Source of the DNA: Chryseobacterium gleum
GTDB lineage: Bacteria; Bacteroidota; Bacteroidia; Flavobacteriales_D; Crocinitomicaceae
DNA length: 47,794 nt
Reading direction: 5' to 3'
Assembly (NCBI GenBank): GCA_945897565.1
Contig: CAMDFN010000018.1
Span: 1 to 47,794, forward strand
Under the pieces are notes generated by a model. The model saw nothing but the letters and a program-made list of their open reading frames with translations. It did not search any database and was not told the origin of the DNA. The position numbers and the translations under genes are program-made. Of this stretch, positions 39,084 to 46,541 are shown piece by piece (within the stretch, counting starts at the first letter, position 1; each line of letters opens with the position of its first letter).

Positions 39084-40856
39084 ATGGCAGGTGGTAAGGA
39101 AACCCCAAGACAGAAGATGATCGGTCTAATGTACTTGGTATTGACTGCACTTCTTGCGTTGAACGTGTCTAAACAAATTCTCGATGCTTTTGTAGCTATC
39201 GAAGACAACATTCAACGAGGAAGTATTACACAATATGATCGTGGGCAAACTGCAAAAGGAACTCTAATCGAAGAACTCGGCAGCGTAACCAAAGACGCAG
39301 CTGGACGCGCTAAAGCTGAAAAAATCAAGAAGTATCTTGGCATGATCAATAAACTTGACAAAAATGTCGGTGAATTTATCAAGTACGTAGATGAACTCAA
39401 AATTGATCTGATTGGCAAGGTTGAAGGTCCTGAAAAAGTGAAGACAGCCAAGATGAACGACAAAGAAAGCATAGTTTGGAAGAAATATGATCCAAGCACA
39501 CCATTGCTTCCTGCACGTTTATACTTGCAAGCGATTGAAACCAAAGACAACTTTGATATTCCAATGCACGAAATTGTGGGTTCAGAAATAGCTAAGATAG
39601 ACCCTACAAAAAAAGGCAAGAAGCTTTGGGAACTCTTCAAAGGATTGCGCTCTTCAATTGTAGAAATCTCTGGTAACTACAGAGAAGGTGAAAAGAACGT
39701 TTGGAAAGTTAAAGTCAAAGAAATCAATGCTTTCAAAGATTTCCAAGACTTAGAGAAGCAAATTTTAAAAATGTTCAATGCGCCTGGCAATAAGGTAAAT
39801 CCTGAAGATTTAGAAGCGCTTGTATCTATTTATCAAGAGTTGACTAAACAAGAATTTGATGAACACCACGAAGCAAAGAACATTCACTGGTTGGGTCGTA
39901 CCTTTGACCACGCTCCATTAGTAGGTGCTTTGGCTTCCTTGAGTTCTATGCAAAATGAAATTTTGGCCGCACGTGCCAAAGCGGTCAATTTGCTAAAGTC
40001 AAAAGTTACCACGGGTGAGTTCTCCTTCAACAAAATTCAACAATTGGTTAGCGGCCCTGGTGTTGCTACAGCTGGTGAAGAACTAGAGCTATTGGTGACA
40101 ATGGCGGCTTATGACTCCGACAAAAACCCAGTTGTAACTTCTAGTACAGGAAACGTTGAAATCAAAGAAGGTATCGGCCGCATCAAAATGAAAGCTGGCA
40201 TGTCTGACATGAAAGTAAACGGTACCGTAACAATCGTTAACAAATCTGGTGTTCCTTACAAAAGAGACTGGGAATGGAAAGTGGCGGTCGTGAAAGCTCA
40301 AGGTTCAATTTCGCTTCCTGAAATGAGTGTATTGTACAAGGGATGGAATAACAAAGTAGTTCCTGTTGTTGCAGGAGCTGTGAGTTCGTCAATCGCAGTT
40401 GATGGCGGTAGTGCTACAAAAGCTTCTTGGACAGACACAGAAGGCAATAAATACGATGGTTATTATGTAAATGTAACCGGGGCTTCTAAGTTTGTCACTA
40501 TTACTTTGAATGGTAAAGACAAAGATGGCAAATCTAAATCTTTCGGTAAATTCAAATACAAAGTGAAACCTTTCCCTAATGCAGCGCTTCAAGGTACTAC
40601 CATATCTAAAACAACAGGCTTCAAAGCGGTTGTTTCACTCGGCCCAGACTCTCCATTTACAGGTGTAGGTTTTACAGTAGTAGGAGGAGCCATCATCGTA
40701 GGAAACGAAGAAGTGCCTTTGGTAGATGGCAGAGTACCTGCATCAGCGCTTGCGAAGGTAAAAGCTGGAAAGCGTGTTGCTATCGATGTTACATACAAAC
40801 GTACTGGTAGTAACGAGATAAAAACTGCATCGTCAGTGTTGAAAGTTGTATCGTAA
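39084..40856 (+). CDS. gldM: T9SS motor protein GldM
   Basis: 590 residues. N-terminal AGGKETPRQKMIGLMYLVLTALLALNVSKQIL contains the single membrane helix (~12-32). A long periplasmic region of four domains follows: helical D1 (~35-310; IKKYLGMINKLDKNVGEFIKYVDEL, MQNEILAARAKAVNLLKSKVTTGEFSFN), then beta-sandwich D2-D4 (from ~320; GPGVATAGEELELLVTMAAY..., FTVVGGAIIVGNEEVPLVDGRVPA). It forms the shaft linking the inner-membrane motor to the GldK/GldN ring. It is longer than the ~515 residues usual in the homologues I know; extra sequence appears in D1 (~120-200). Confidence 0.95.
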   Translation: MAGGKETPRQKMIGLMYLVLTALLALNVSKQILDAFVAIEDNIQRGSITQYDRGQTAKGTLIEELGSVTKDAAGRAKAEKIKKYLGMINKLDKNVGEFIKYVDELKIDLIGKVEGPEKVKTAKMNDKESIVWKKYDPSTPLLPARLYLQAIETKDNFDIPMHEIVGSEIAKIDPTKKGKKLWELFKGLRSSIVEISGNYREGEKNVWKVKVKEINAFKDFQDLEKQILKMFNAPGNKVNPEDLEALVSIYQELTKQEFDEHHEAKNIHWLGRTFDHAPLVGALASLSSMQNEILAARAKAVNLLKSKVTTGEFSFNKIQQLVSGPGVATAGEELELLVTMAAYDSDKNPVVTSSTGNVEIKEGIGRIKMKAGMSDMKVNGTVTIVNKSGVPYKRDWEWKVAVVKAQGSISLPEMSVLYKGWNNKVVPVVAGAVSSSIAVDGGSATKASWTDTEGNKYDGYYVNVTGASKFVTITLNGKDKDGKSKSFGKFKYKVKPFPNAALQGTTISKTTGFKAVVSLGPDSPFTGVGFTVVGGAIIVGNEEVPLVDGRVPASALAKVKAGKRVAIDVTYKRTGSNEIKTASSVLKVVS

Positions 40857-40865
40857 TTTCAAAAA

Positions 40866-42131
40866 ATGAGGATTATGAAAAATGTATTGTTGGTTTTTGT
40901 AAGCGTATTGTCGCTCACGATTTATGCCCAAGATCGTCCGCAGCGCGGACCATACAACACACTCCCTGGAGGTGTCGTTGATGGTGTTGCCATTCAAGAC
41001 GAAGTTCCTGTGCGCTCAAAAGTAGAGTACGAGTATGTGCGTGCTAGTGATGTCGCTTGGCAAAAGCGCGTTTTCTCTCGCATCGATGCGCGTGAAAGCA
41101 TGAACCACGATATCTTTTTCCCATACGATGCTTTTGACGGAGACTTGGCTTCAGGCTCTATGTATCGCCCGAGCAATGCAAGTGAAATCGATGACCCAAC
41201 TTGGAACAAAGACCAACGTCGTTGGTCACTCTGGACGGTCATCATGCGCCATGTTTTTTTAGGCGACTTAACTGTTTATCGTGTTGCTAGTGAGTTTTAC
41301 CCAGCTGCTGAAGATGGTTATAGTTTAAAATACCCAATACAGCGTCAAGGCCAAAACGACTACTTTGAAGTTAAAAAATATCAAAAAGATGTAACTTCAT
41401 TAATGGCATCAGGTGGTTTAGGTCCTAAACTAAGAATATACCGTGCGCAGTCGGAAGATACTATGGATGTAATCAGAACCGAACAAAGTCTTCAAGAATA
41501 CCTAGACAGTTTACGTTCTGATTCAGACTACGAAGAGTTATTTGGAATTGACCAAACGAAACTTGAAGATTGGTGGAATTTAACTACGGTTAATTCTCCT
41601 GTCAGAAAAGATGCAGTTTCTATGTTTGTACCTTCCAATAACATCGTGGCATATCATATCAAAGAAGACTGGTATTTCGATAAAGAGCGTTCCGTATTGG
41701 ACAAACGAATCATTGCTATTGCGCCAGTTGCGCGTTTTACATACGATGAGCCTGAAGAAGGTGAACAGCCTGAACGTGGAGAGCTGTTGGTATATGATCA
41801 ATTAGGCAAACCGTTTAAATTTGATGCACAAGCCAATGAATTCTTAGAATATACTGGTCGTATAGAAGAACGCGAAATGTTCTGGTTGTATTTTGACGAA
41901 TTGCGCAACGTTATCGTGAACTATTATGTATACAATGATCAGAACGATGCGCAATGGATGTCTTTTGATGACCTCTTCTGGAAGCGTAAGTTTTCTTCAA
42001 CTATTTACCGTGTATCGGATAAGTTTGACCGTGAAGTCGAGGATTACAAATTTGGCGTTGATGCTTTGTATGAAGCTGAAAAAGTCAAAGAGAATATCCG
42101 CGATTGGGAACACAACCTCTGGCATTTTTAA
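40866..42131 (+). CDS. gldN: T9SS ring protein GldN (PorN)
   Basis: 421 residues (ATG at 40866; an alternative ATG at 40875 begins the signal peptide more directly, MKNVLLVFVSVLSLTIYAQ). Family segments: ASDVAWQKRVFSRIDARESMNHDIFFPYD, RRWSLWTVIMRHV, DWYFDKERSVLDKRIIAIAPVARF, EREMFWLYFDELRNVIVNYYVYNDQND, and WMSFDDLFWKRKFSSTIYRVSD. GldN binds GldK to form the periplasmic ring. A region at ~150-250 (RQGQNDYFEVKKYQKDVTSLM..., SLRSDSDYEELFGIDQTKLED) seems longer than in homologues I recall. Last gene of the operon; strong terminator follows. Confidence 0.94.
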   Translation: MRIMKNVLLVFVSVLSLTIYAQDRPQRGPYNTLPGGVVDGVAIQDEVPVRSKVEYEYVRASDVAWQKRVFSRIDARESMNHDIFFPYDAFDGDLASGSMYRPSNASEIDDPTWNKDQRRWSLWTVIMRHVFLGDLTVYRVASEFYPAAEDGYSLKYPIQRQGQNDYFEVKKYQKDVTSLMASGGLGPKLRIYRAQSEDTMDVIRTEQSLQEYLDSLRSDSDYEELFGIDQTKLEDWWNLTTVNSPVRKDAVSMFVPSNNIVAYHIKEDWYFDKERSVLDKRIIAIAPVARFTYDEPEEGEQPERGELLVYDQLGKPFKFDAQANEFLEYTGRIEEREMFWLYFDELRNVIVNYYVYNDQNDAQWMSFDDLFWKRKFSSTIYRVSDKFDREVEDYKFGVDALYEAEKVKENIRDWEHNLWHF

Positions 42132-42146
42132 GGAGATAAAAATTAT

Positions 42147-42176
42147 AAAAGCCCCGTTGAAAAGCGGGGCTTTTTT
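42147..42176 (+). terminator. Terminator of the gldKLMN operon
   Basis: Stem AAAAGCCCCG / CGGGGCTTTT with loop TTGAAAAG, followed by a T-run. The TTG of the loop also fits the -33 box of the next gene. Confidence 0.9.
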
Positions 42177-42188
42177 CGTTTAATTTTG
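42157..42188 (+). promoter_or_regulatory. Promoter of the membrane protein-kbl operon
   Basis: TTG (42157-42159, inside the gldN terminator loop), 21-nt spacer, then TAATTTTG (42181-42188), exact TAnnTTTG. The box ends four bases before the GTG start at 42193, a leaderless arrangement. Confidence 0.6.
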
Positions 42189-42192
42189 TAGC

Positions 42193-42738
42193 GTGAAGTG
42201 GATAGGAAATCGAATAAGTTTTAATGATCAAAAAGACAAAACAACCATTGTCATTGACCCGTCTAAAAACATCTGGATCTCTGCTATAATGGGAGCTTGG
42301 TTGGGTATGTGGTATGCCATCGGCGCAACCGTCATCTGGGCCTTAAATGTCATGAAGCTCAAAGGTCAAGAGGAAATGATCTTATGGATTTTTCTTGTTT
42401 TTTGGTTGTATTATGCCTGGAGGGTAACCATGAGTTTCTTTTGGAACATTCGCGGACAGGAATATATCCGTATAGACGCCGATGCCTTTTATTTGAAGAA
42501 ATCTTTTCTTCATTTTGGTAAGTCTGTTCCTTATTACTTTGACAACATAAAGAATCTAAAGTTTGACATCCCTAAAGAGGGGAGTTTTCAGGCGCTGTGG
42601 GAGAGCTCTCCTTGGATCAACGGAGGTGAACGCTTTGAGTTTGACTACTTTCACCAGAAAGTTCGCTTTGGCAAAAAACTCAATGAGAAAGAAGCCAAAT
42701 TATTGTTTCAATTGATATCAAAAAAAATCAAATCCTGA
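42193..42738 (+). CDS. Two-helix membrane protein of unknown function
   Basis: 181 residues, GTG start at 42193 (no ATG is available before the first membrane helix). Two hydrophobic helices at about 28-52 and 62-84 with a short loop between, then a soluble C-terminal part (~90-181; [42 protein letters not shown]...), resembling PH-like/DUF domains that follow two membrane helices in small bacterial membrane proteins. Its stop overlaps the kbl start (TGATG), so the two are coupled. No function can be assigned. Confidence 0.8.
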   Translation: MKWIGNRISFNDQKDKTTIVIDPSKNIWISAIMGAWLGMWYAIGATVIWALNVMKLKGQEEMILWIFLVFWLYYAWRVTMSFFWNIRGQEYIRIDADAFYLKKSFLHFGKSVPYYFDNIKNLKFDIPKEGSFQALWESSPWINGGERFEFDYFHQKVRFGKKLNEKEAKLLFQLISKKIKS

Positions 42739-43925
42739 TGTACGGTAAAATCAAATCATATTTAAGTCAAGAACTCGTTCAAATCGAACAAAACGGGCTA
42801 CTCAAAAAAGAAAGAATTATTACGTCGCCCCAGGGTGCAAATGTCACTGTAAGCACTGGTGAAGACGTCGTGATCATGTGCGCCAATAACTACCTTGGCT
42901 TATCTTCTCACCCAGAAGTCGTGAAAGCGGCTAAAGACGCATTAGATACACACGGTTACGGAATGTCTTCTGTGCGCTTCATTTGTGGTACTCAGGACAT
43001 CCATAAAACTTTAGAGCGCAAAATCGCCGAGTTCTATGGTACCGAAGACACTATTTTATATGCTGCTGCATTTGATGCAAATGGCGGACTTTTTGAACCA
43101 CTTTTTACAGAAGAAGACGCCATCATTTCTGATGAATTGAACCATGCTTCAATAATTGATGGCATACGATTGTGTAAGGCAGCGCGCTATCGCTACAAGC
43201 ACTCCGACATGGCCGATTTGGAAGCTCAGCTTCAAGCAGCACAGGCACAGCGTCACCGCATTATTGTAACAGACGGTGTCTTTTCCATGGATGGTGACCT
43301 CGCCAAAATGGATCAAATTTGTGCGTTGGCAGATAAATACGACGCAATGATCATGACAGACGAGTGTCATTCAGCAGGCTTTATAGGCAAAACCGGACGC
43401 GGTGTTCCTGAGCATTTTGGTGTTATGGATAAAGTGGATATCGTTACCGGAACCCTTGGCAAAGCGCTTGGCGGCGCAATGGGTGGGTATACCACAGGTA
43501 AAAAAGAGGTCATTGAGATGCTGCGTCAGCGCTCTCGTCCTTATTTGTTTTCTAATTCGCTTTCACCAGCTATTGTTGGCGCTTCTATAAAAGTTTTTGA
43601 TTTATTGAACGCGACAACCGAACTCAGGGACCGTCTAGAGGCCAATACAACTTATTTCAAAGACCGCATTGTGGCTGCTGGTTTTGATATCAAGCCAGGA
43701 GGTTCTCCAATCGTTCCAATTATGTTATACGACGCTGCTTTGTCACAAGAGTTTGCCAATCGCTTGCTCACAGAAGGCGTTTATGCAATCGGATTCTTTT
43801 ATCCTGTAGTTGCTAAAGGTCAGGCGCGCATCCGCACCCAAATATCTGCTGCACACACCCAAGCTGACCTCGATAAAGCAATTGCTGCATTTATAAAGGT
43901 AGGCAAGGAACTTAGCGTTATCTAA
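42738..43925 (+). CDS. kbl: 2-Amino-3-ketobutyrate CoA ligase (glycine C-acetyltransferase)
   Basis: 395 residues, standard for the alpha-oxoamine synthase family. PLP-binding Lys242 in [16 protein letters not shown], Asp208 in [17 protein letters not shown], and the substrate loop [20 protein letters not shown]. Together with threonine dehydrogenase it degrades threonine to glycine and acetyl-CoA. The closest alternatives, serine palmitoyltransferase or KBL-like AONS, differ in the GTQDIHK region and fit less well. No threonine dehydrogenase gene is adjacent. Co-transcribed with the membrane protein upstream; no clear terminator after it. Confidence 0.93.
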   Translation: MYGKIKSYLSQELVQIEQNGLLKKERIITSPQGANVTVSTGEDVVIMCANNYLGLSSHPEVVKAAKDALDTHGYGMSSVRFICGTQDIHKTLERKIAEFYGTEDTILYAAAFDANGGLFEPLFTEEDAIISDELNHASIIDGIRLCKAARYRYKHSDMADLEAQLQAAQAQRHRIIVTDGVFSMDGDLAKMDQICALADKYDAMIMTDECHSAGFIGKTGRGVPEHFGVMDKVDIVTGTLGKALGGAMGGYTTGKKEVIEMLRQRSRPYLFSNSLSPAIVGASIKVFDLLNATTELRDRLEANTTYFKDRIVAAGFDIKPGGSPIVPIMLYDAALSQEFANRLLTEGVYAIGFFYPVVAKGQARIRTQISAAHTQADLDKAIAAFIKVGKELSVI

Positions 43926-43967
43926 ATCTCTTTCTGTACATATTTTTATAATAGGCATAACTTTCCT

Positions 43968-43975
43968 TATATTTG
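43968..43975 (+). promoter_or_regulatory. -7 box immediately before the small exported protein
   Basis: TATATTTG, exact TAnnTTTG, ending four bases before ATG 43980; leaderless arrangement. No TTG at -33 (the region is AT-rich). Confidence 0.48.
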
Positions 43976-43979
43976 TCAT

Positions 43980-44288
43980 ATGGCAAATCTGGGAAAGATA
44001 TTCTTGTTTACAATGATTCTGCTCTTTGGCTTGAAAGCTTTGTGTACAGGTGTACTCCCTATTTTGAAATCAGACCAACAGCTCTTGGTGTTACAAGAAA
44101 GTCAAGAGAATGAAGAATCCGATGATTCCTATAAATTGAAGTTTGTAGATGAATTTATCGAGCTTCACCATCCAGATAATTTATGCAATGATGTCCATTT
44201 TAGGCCTTCTAAGAAGGCCTACTCTTGCTATAATGCAGCGCTCTTTATTGGGCATAAAAACAAATCTTTTAGACCTCCATGTGCTTAA
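43980..44288 (+). CDS. Small exported or membrane-anchored protein upstream of the SulP transporter
   Basis: 102 residues; family not recognised. The N-terminal hydrophobic stretch (about 7-28, KIFLFTMILLFGLKALCTGVLP) is a signal or anchor. The rest is an acidic linker (QESQENEESDD) and a C-terminal part with several His and Cys (FIELHHPDNLCNDVHF, SCYNAALFIGHKN, PPCA). The gene lies 34 bp before a SulP/carbonic anhydrase pair on the same strand with no terminator between, so it may be part of that unit. Metal or anion binding by its His/Cys residues is a possibility only. Confidence 0.7.
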   Translation: MANLGKIFLFTMILLFGLKALCTGVLPILKSDQQLLVLQESQENEESDDSYKLKFVDEFIELHHPDNLCNDVHFRPSKKAYSCYNAALFIGHKNKSFRPPCA

Positions 44289-44322
44289 TAATTGATAATT
44301 ATTCACTCATTAATTCAAGCAC

Positions 44323-45852
44323 ATGTTATCTTTTTTTAAATTTTGGAAGCAAGATCTTCCTGCGGGTTTAGTTGTATTTTTAGTGGCTTTGCCACTTTGT
44401 TTAGGTGTCGGCTTTGCCTCCACTAATATCACTGGGCAAGGCGGTTTGCCTAATGTCATGTCTGGCATTATTGCTGGCGTTATAGGAGGCACAATCGTCG
44501 CGCTATTTTCTGGCTCAAGGCTTGGTGTTTCTGGCCCAGCAGCTGGCCTCATTACAATTGTACTTGCTGCCTTATCCGACTTAGGCTCTTTTGATGCCTT
44601 CTTACTCGCTGTAGTGTTAGCGGGAGTCATTCAATTCGTATTGGCGTTTATAGGTTTTGGTTTCTTGGCCAATTATGTCCCTACAGCTGTCATTAAAGGC
44701 ATGTTGGCAGCTATTGGCATTACGCTAATATTGAAGGAAATACCCCATTTATTAGGCTATGATAAAGATTATTTCGGAGATGAATCTTTTTGGCAATTTG
44801 ACGGCCACAATACCTTTACTGAATTATTTTATGCACTCAATGCCTTCGAGCCTGGTGCCATTATCTTGGGTATGTTAGCGCTCCTTATTTTGCTCATTTT
44901 TGATACAAAAAGTGTCAAATCAAAAAGTTGGGCCATGTATATTCCGGGTGCATTGGTTGTGGTTGTTGTTTGTATTTTGTCAAATCAGTTCTTGCTTAGT
45001 TCACTTCACGTTTCGGAGAAGCATATGGTTCAGGTACCCCGCTTGGCTTCTATTGAACAAATTAAAACGATATTCCATAGCCCAGATTGGCTCCAAATTT
45101 CAAATCCGAAAGTATGGGTCATTGCCATCACTTTGGCGCTTGTGGGTAGTTTAGAAACATTGTTGAGCCTAGAAGCTACTGATAAACTAGATCCTAAAAA
45201 GCACAAGACCAATCCGCACCGGGAATTGAAAGCACAGGGAATAGGTAATCTTGTCAGTGGACTGATTGGTGGCTTGCCAATTACACAAGTCATTGTCAGA
45301 AGCTCTGCGAATATTGCAGCAGGCGGCCAGTCTAAGTTAGCAGCTGTTTTCCATGGTTTGTTATTGCTGTTTTCCATACTCTTTTTGAGTGGTGTACTCA
45401 ACATGATTCCTTTAGCCGCATTGGCTGCTGTATTGGTTTTAGTGGGTTATAAGCTAGCAAAGTGGTCATTGTTTGTAGAGATGTATCAAAAAGGTTTGCC
45501 TCAATTTATTCCCTTTATCTCGACAATAGTTGCGGTTTTATTGACAGACTTGCTCAAAGGAATTGGAATAGGCATTCTCATTTCAATTTTCTATATCCTC
45601 AAAAGGAATTTTCAAAACCATTTCACCAAAGAAGAAACCAATGACGAGTGCATTATTGTATTAGCTGAGGAGGTTACTTTTTTGAACAAAGGAGGCATTC
45701 TTGACGCGTTGCAAAATAGCAAGAATAAACGCGTTGTTATTGATGCATCTAGAACTAAAAGTATCGATACTGATGTACTTGAGTCTTTACAAGAATTTAA
45801 ATTTAACGCCGAACAAGAAGGGCGTCAACAAATCACTTTTATCAATTTATAA
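44323..45852 (+). CDS. SulP-family anion transporter with STAS domain, probably bicarbonate
   Basis: 509 residues. Ten or more membrane segments; first-helix signature KQDLPAGLVVFLVALPLCLGVGFASTN, then GLPNVMSGIIAGVIGGTIVALFSGSRLGVSGPAAGLITIV. A cytoplasmic STAS domain at ~440-509 (ECIIVLAEEVTFLNKGGILDALQNSKNKRVVIDASRTKSIDTDVLESLQEF). SulP proteins move sulfate, bicarbonate or other anions with Na+ or H+. The gene is directly coupled to a beta-carbonic anhydrase (TAATG), the usual sign of a BicA-like bicarbonate transporter. Substrate is inferred from context. Confidence 0.9.
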   Translation: MLSFFKFWKQDLPAGLVVFLVALPLCLGVGFASTNITGQGGLPNVMSGIIAGVIGGTIVALFSGSRLGVSGPAAGLITIVLAALSDLGSFDAFLLAVVLAGVIQFVLAFIGFGFLANYVPTAVIKGMLAAIGITLILKEIPHLLGYDKDYFGDESFWQFDGHNTFTELFYALNAFEPGAIILGMLALLILLIFDTKSVKSKSWAMYIPGALVVVVVCILSNQFLLSSLHVSEKHMVQVPRLASIEQIKTIFHSPDWLQISNPKVWVIAITLALVGSLETLLSLEATDKLDPKKHKTNPHRELKAQGIGNLVSGLIGGLPITQVIVRSSANIAAGGQSKLAAVFHGLLLLFSILFLSGVLNMIPLAALAAVLVLVGYKLAKWSLFVEMYQKGLPQFIPFISTIVAVLLTDLLKGIGIGILISIFYILKRNFQNHFTKEETNDECIIVLAEEVTFLNKGGILDALQNSKNKRVVIDASRTKSIDTDVLESLQEFKFNAEQEGRQQITFINL

Positions 45853-46487
45853 TGGAAAAATTTTATAATCAGTTATTAGAAAATAACAAGAAATGGGTTG
45901 CGGGCAAACTTGCCAAAGATCCTGAATATTTTAAAAAACTGTCAGTTGGTCAAAAGCCGCCAGTTCTTTGGATTGGTTGCGCAGATAGCAGAGTACCTGC
46001 CAATGAAATCATTGGCGCCGAGCCAGGAGAGGTTTTTGTGCACCGCAATATTGCCAACATGGTGGTACATTCTGACATGAATATGTTGTCTGTGCTAGAT
46101 TATGCGGTGAATGTACTGCAGGTGAAGCATATTATTGTTTGCGGACACTATGGTTGTGGTGGTGTACAGGCCGCCATGACTAACAAGCACATTGGCCTTA
46201 TTGACAACTGGATCCGGCATATCAAAGACGTGTACCGCTTGCATCGCCCTGAACTCGATGCTATAGAAGACGAAACAAGCCGTTTTGATCGTTTTGTAGA
46301 ATTGAATGTATTCGAACAGGTTTTAGATTTGGGTAAAACATCAATTGTGCAAGCTGCTTGGGAGCGCGGACAAGAAATACATGTTCACGGTTGGGTTTAT
46401 GCTATACAAGACGGCATGATCAGGGATTTGAAAGTAACGCTCAAAGACAACAAGACGCTCAGCGATGTCTATAAGTTAGATTTATAG
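45852..46487 (+). CDS. can: Beta-carbonic anhydrase
   Basis: 211 residues, interconverting CO2 and bicarbonate in the cytoplasm. Zinc ligands C43, H99 and C102, with the D45/R47 dyad in IGCADSRVPANEIIGAEPGEVFVHRNIANMV and the second pair in IIVCGHYGCGGVQAA. Residue positions are close to those of E. coli Can. It overlaps the SulP stop by one base, so transport and hydration appear to be co-expressed. Confidence 0.95.
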   Translation: MEKFYNQLLENNKKWVAGKLAKDPEYFKKLSVGQKPPVLWIGCADSRVPANEIIGAEPGEVFVHRNIANMVVHSDMNMLSVLDYAVNVLQVKHIIVCGHYGCGGVQAAMTNKHIGLIDNWIRHIKDVYRLHRPELDAIEDETSRFDRFVELNVFEQVLDLGKTSIVQAAWERGQEIHVHGWVYAIQDGMIRDLKVTLKDNKTLSDVYKLDL

Positions 46488-46529
46488 GAAACGTAAGGTT
46501 TTAGTGATCCTTTCCCTATTTTAATTGTG

Positions 46530-46537
46530 TAATTTCG
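46530..46537 (+). promoter_or_regulatory. Putative -7 box of the CorC-like gene
   Basis: TAATTTCG, one mismatch to TAnnTTTG, ending four bases before ATG 46542. Confidence 0.38.
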
Positions 46538-46541
46538 TGTC

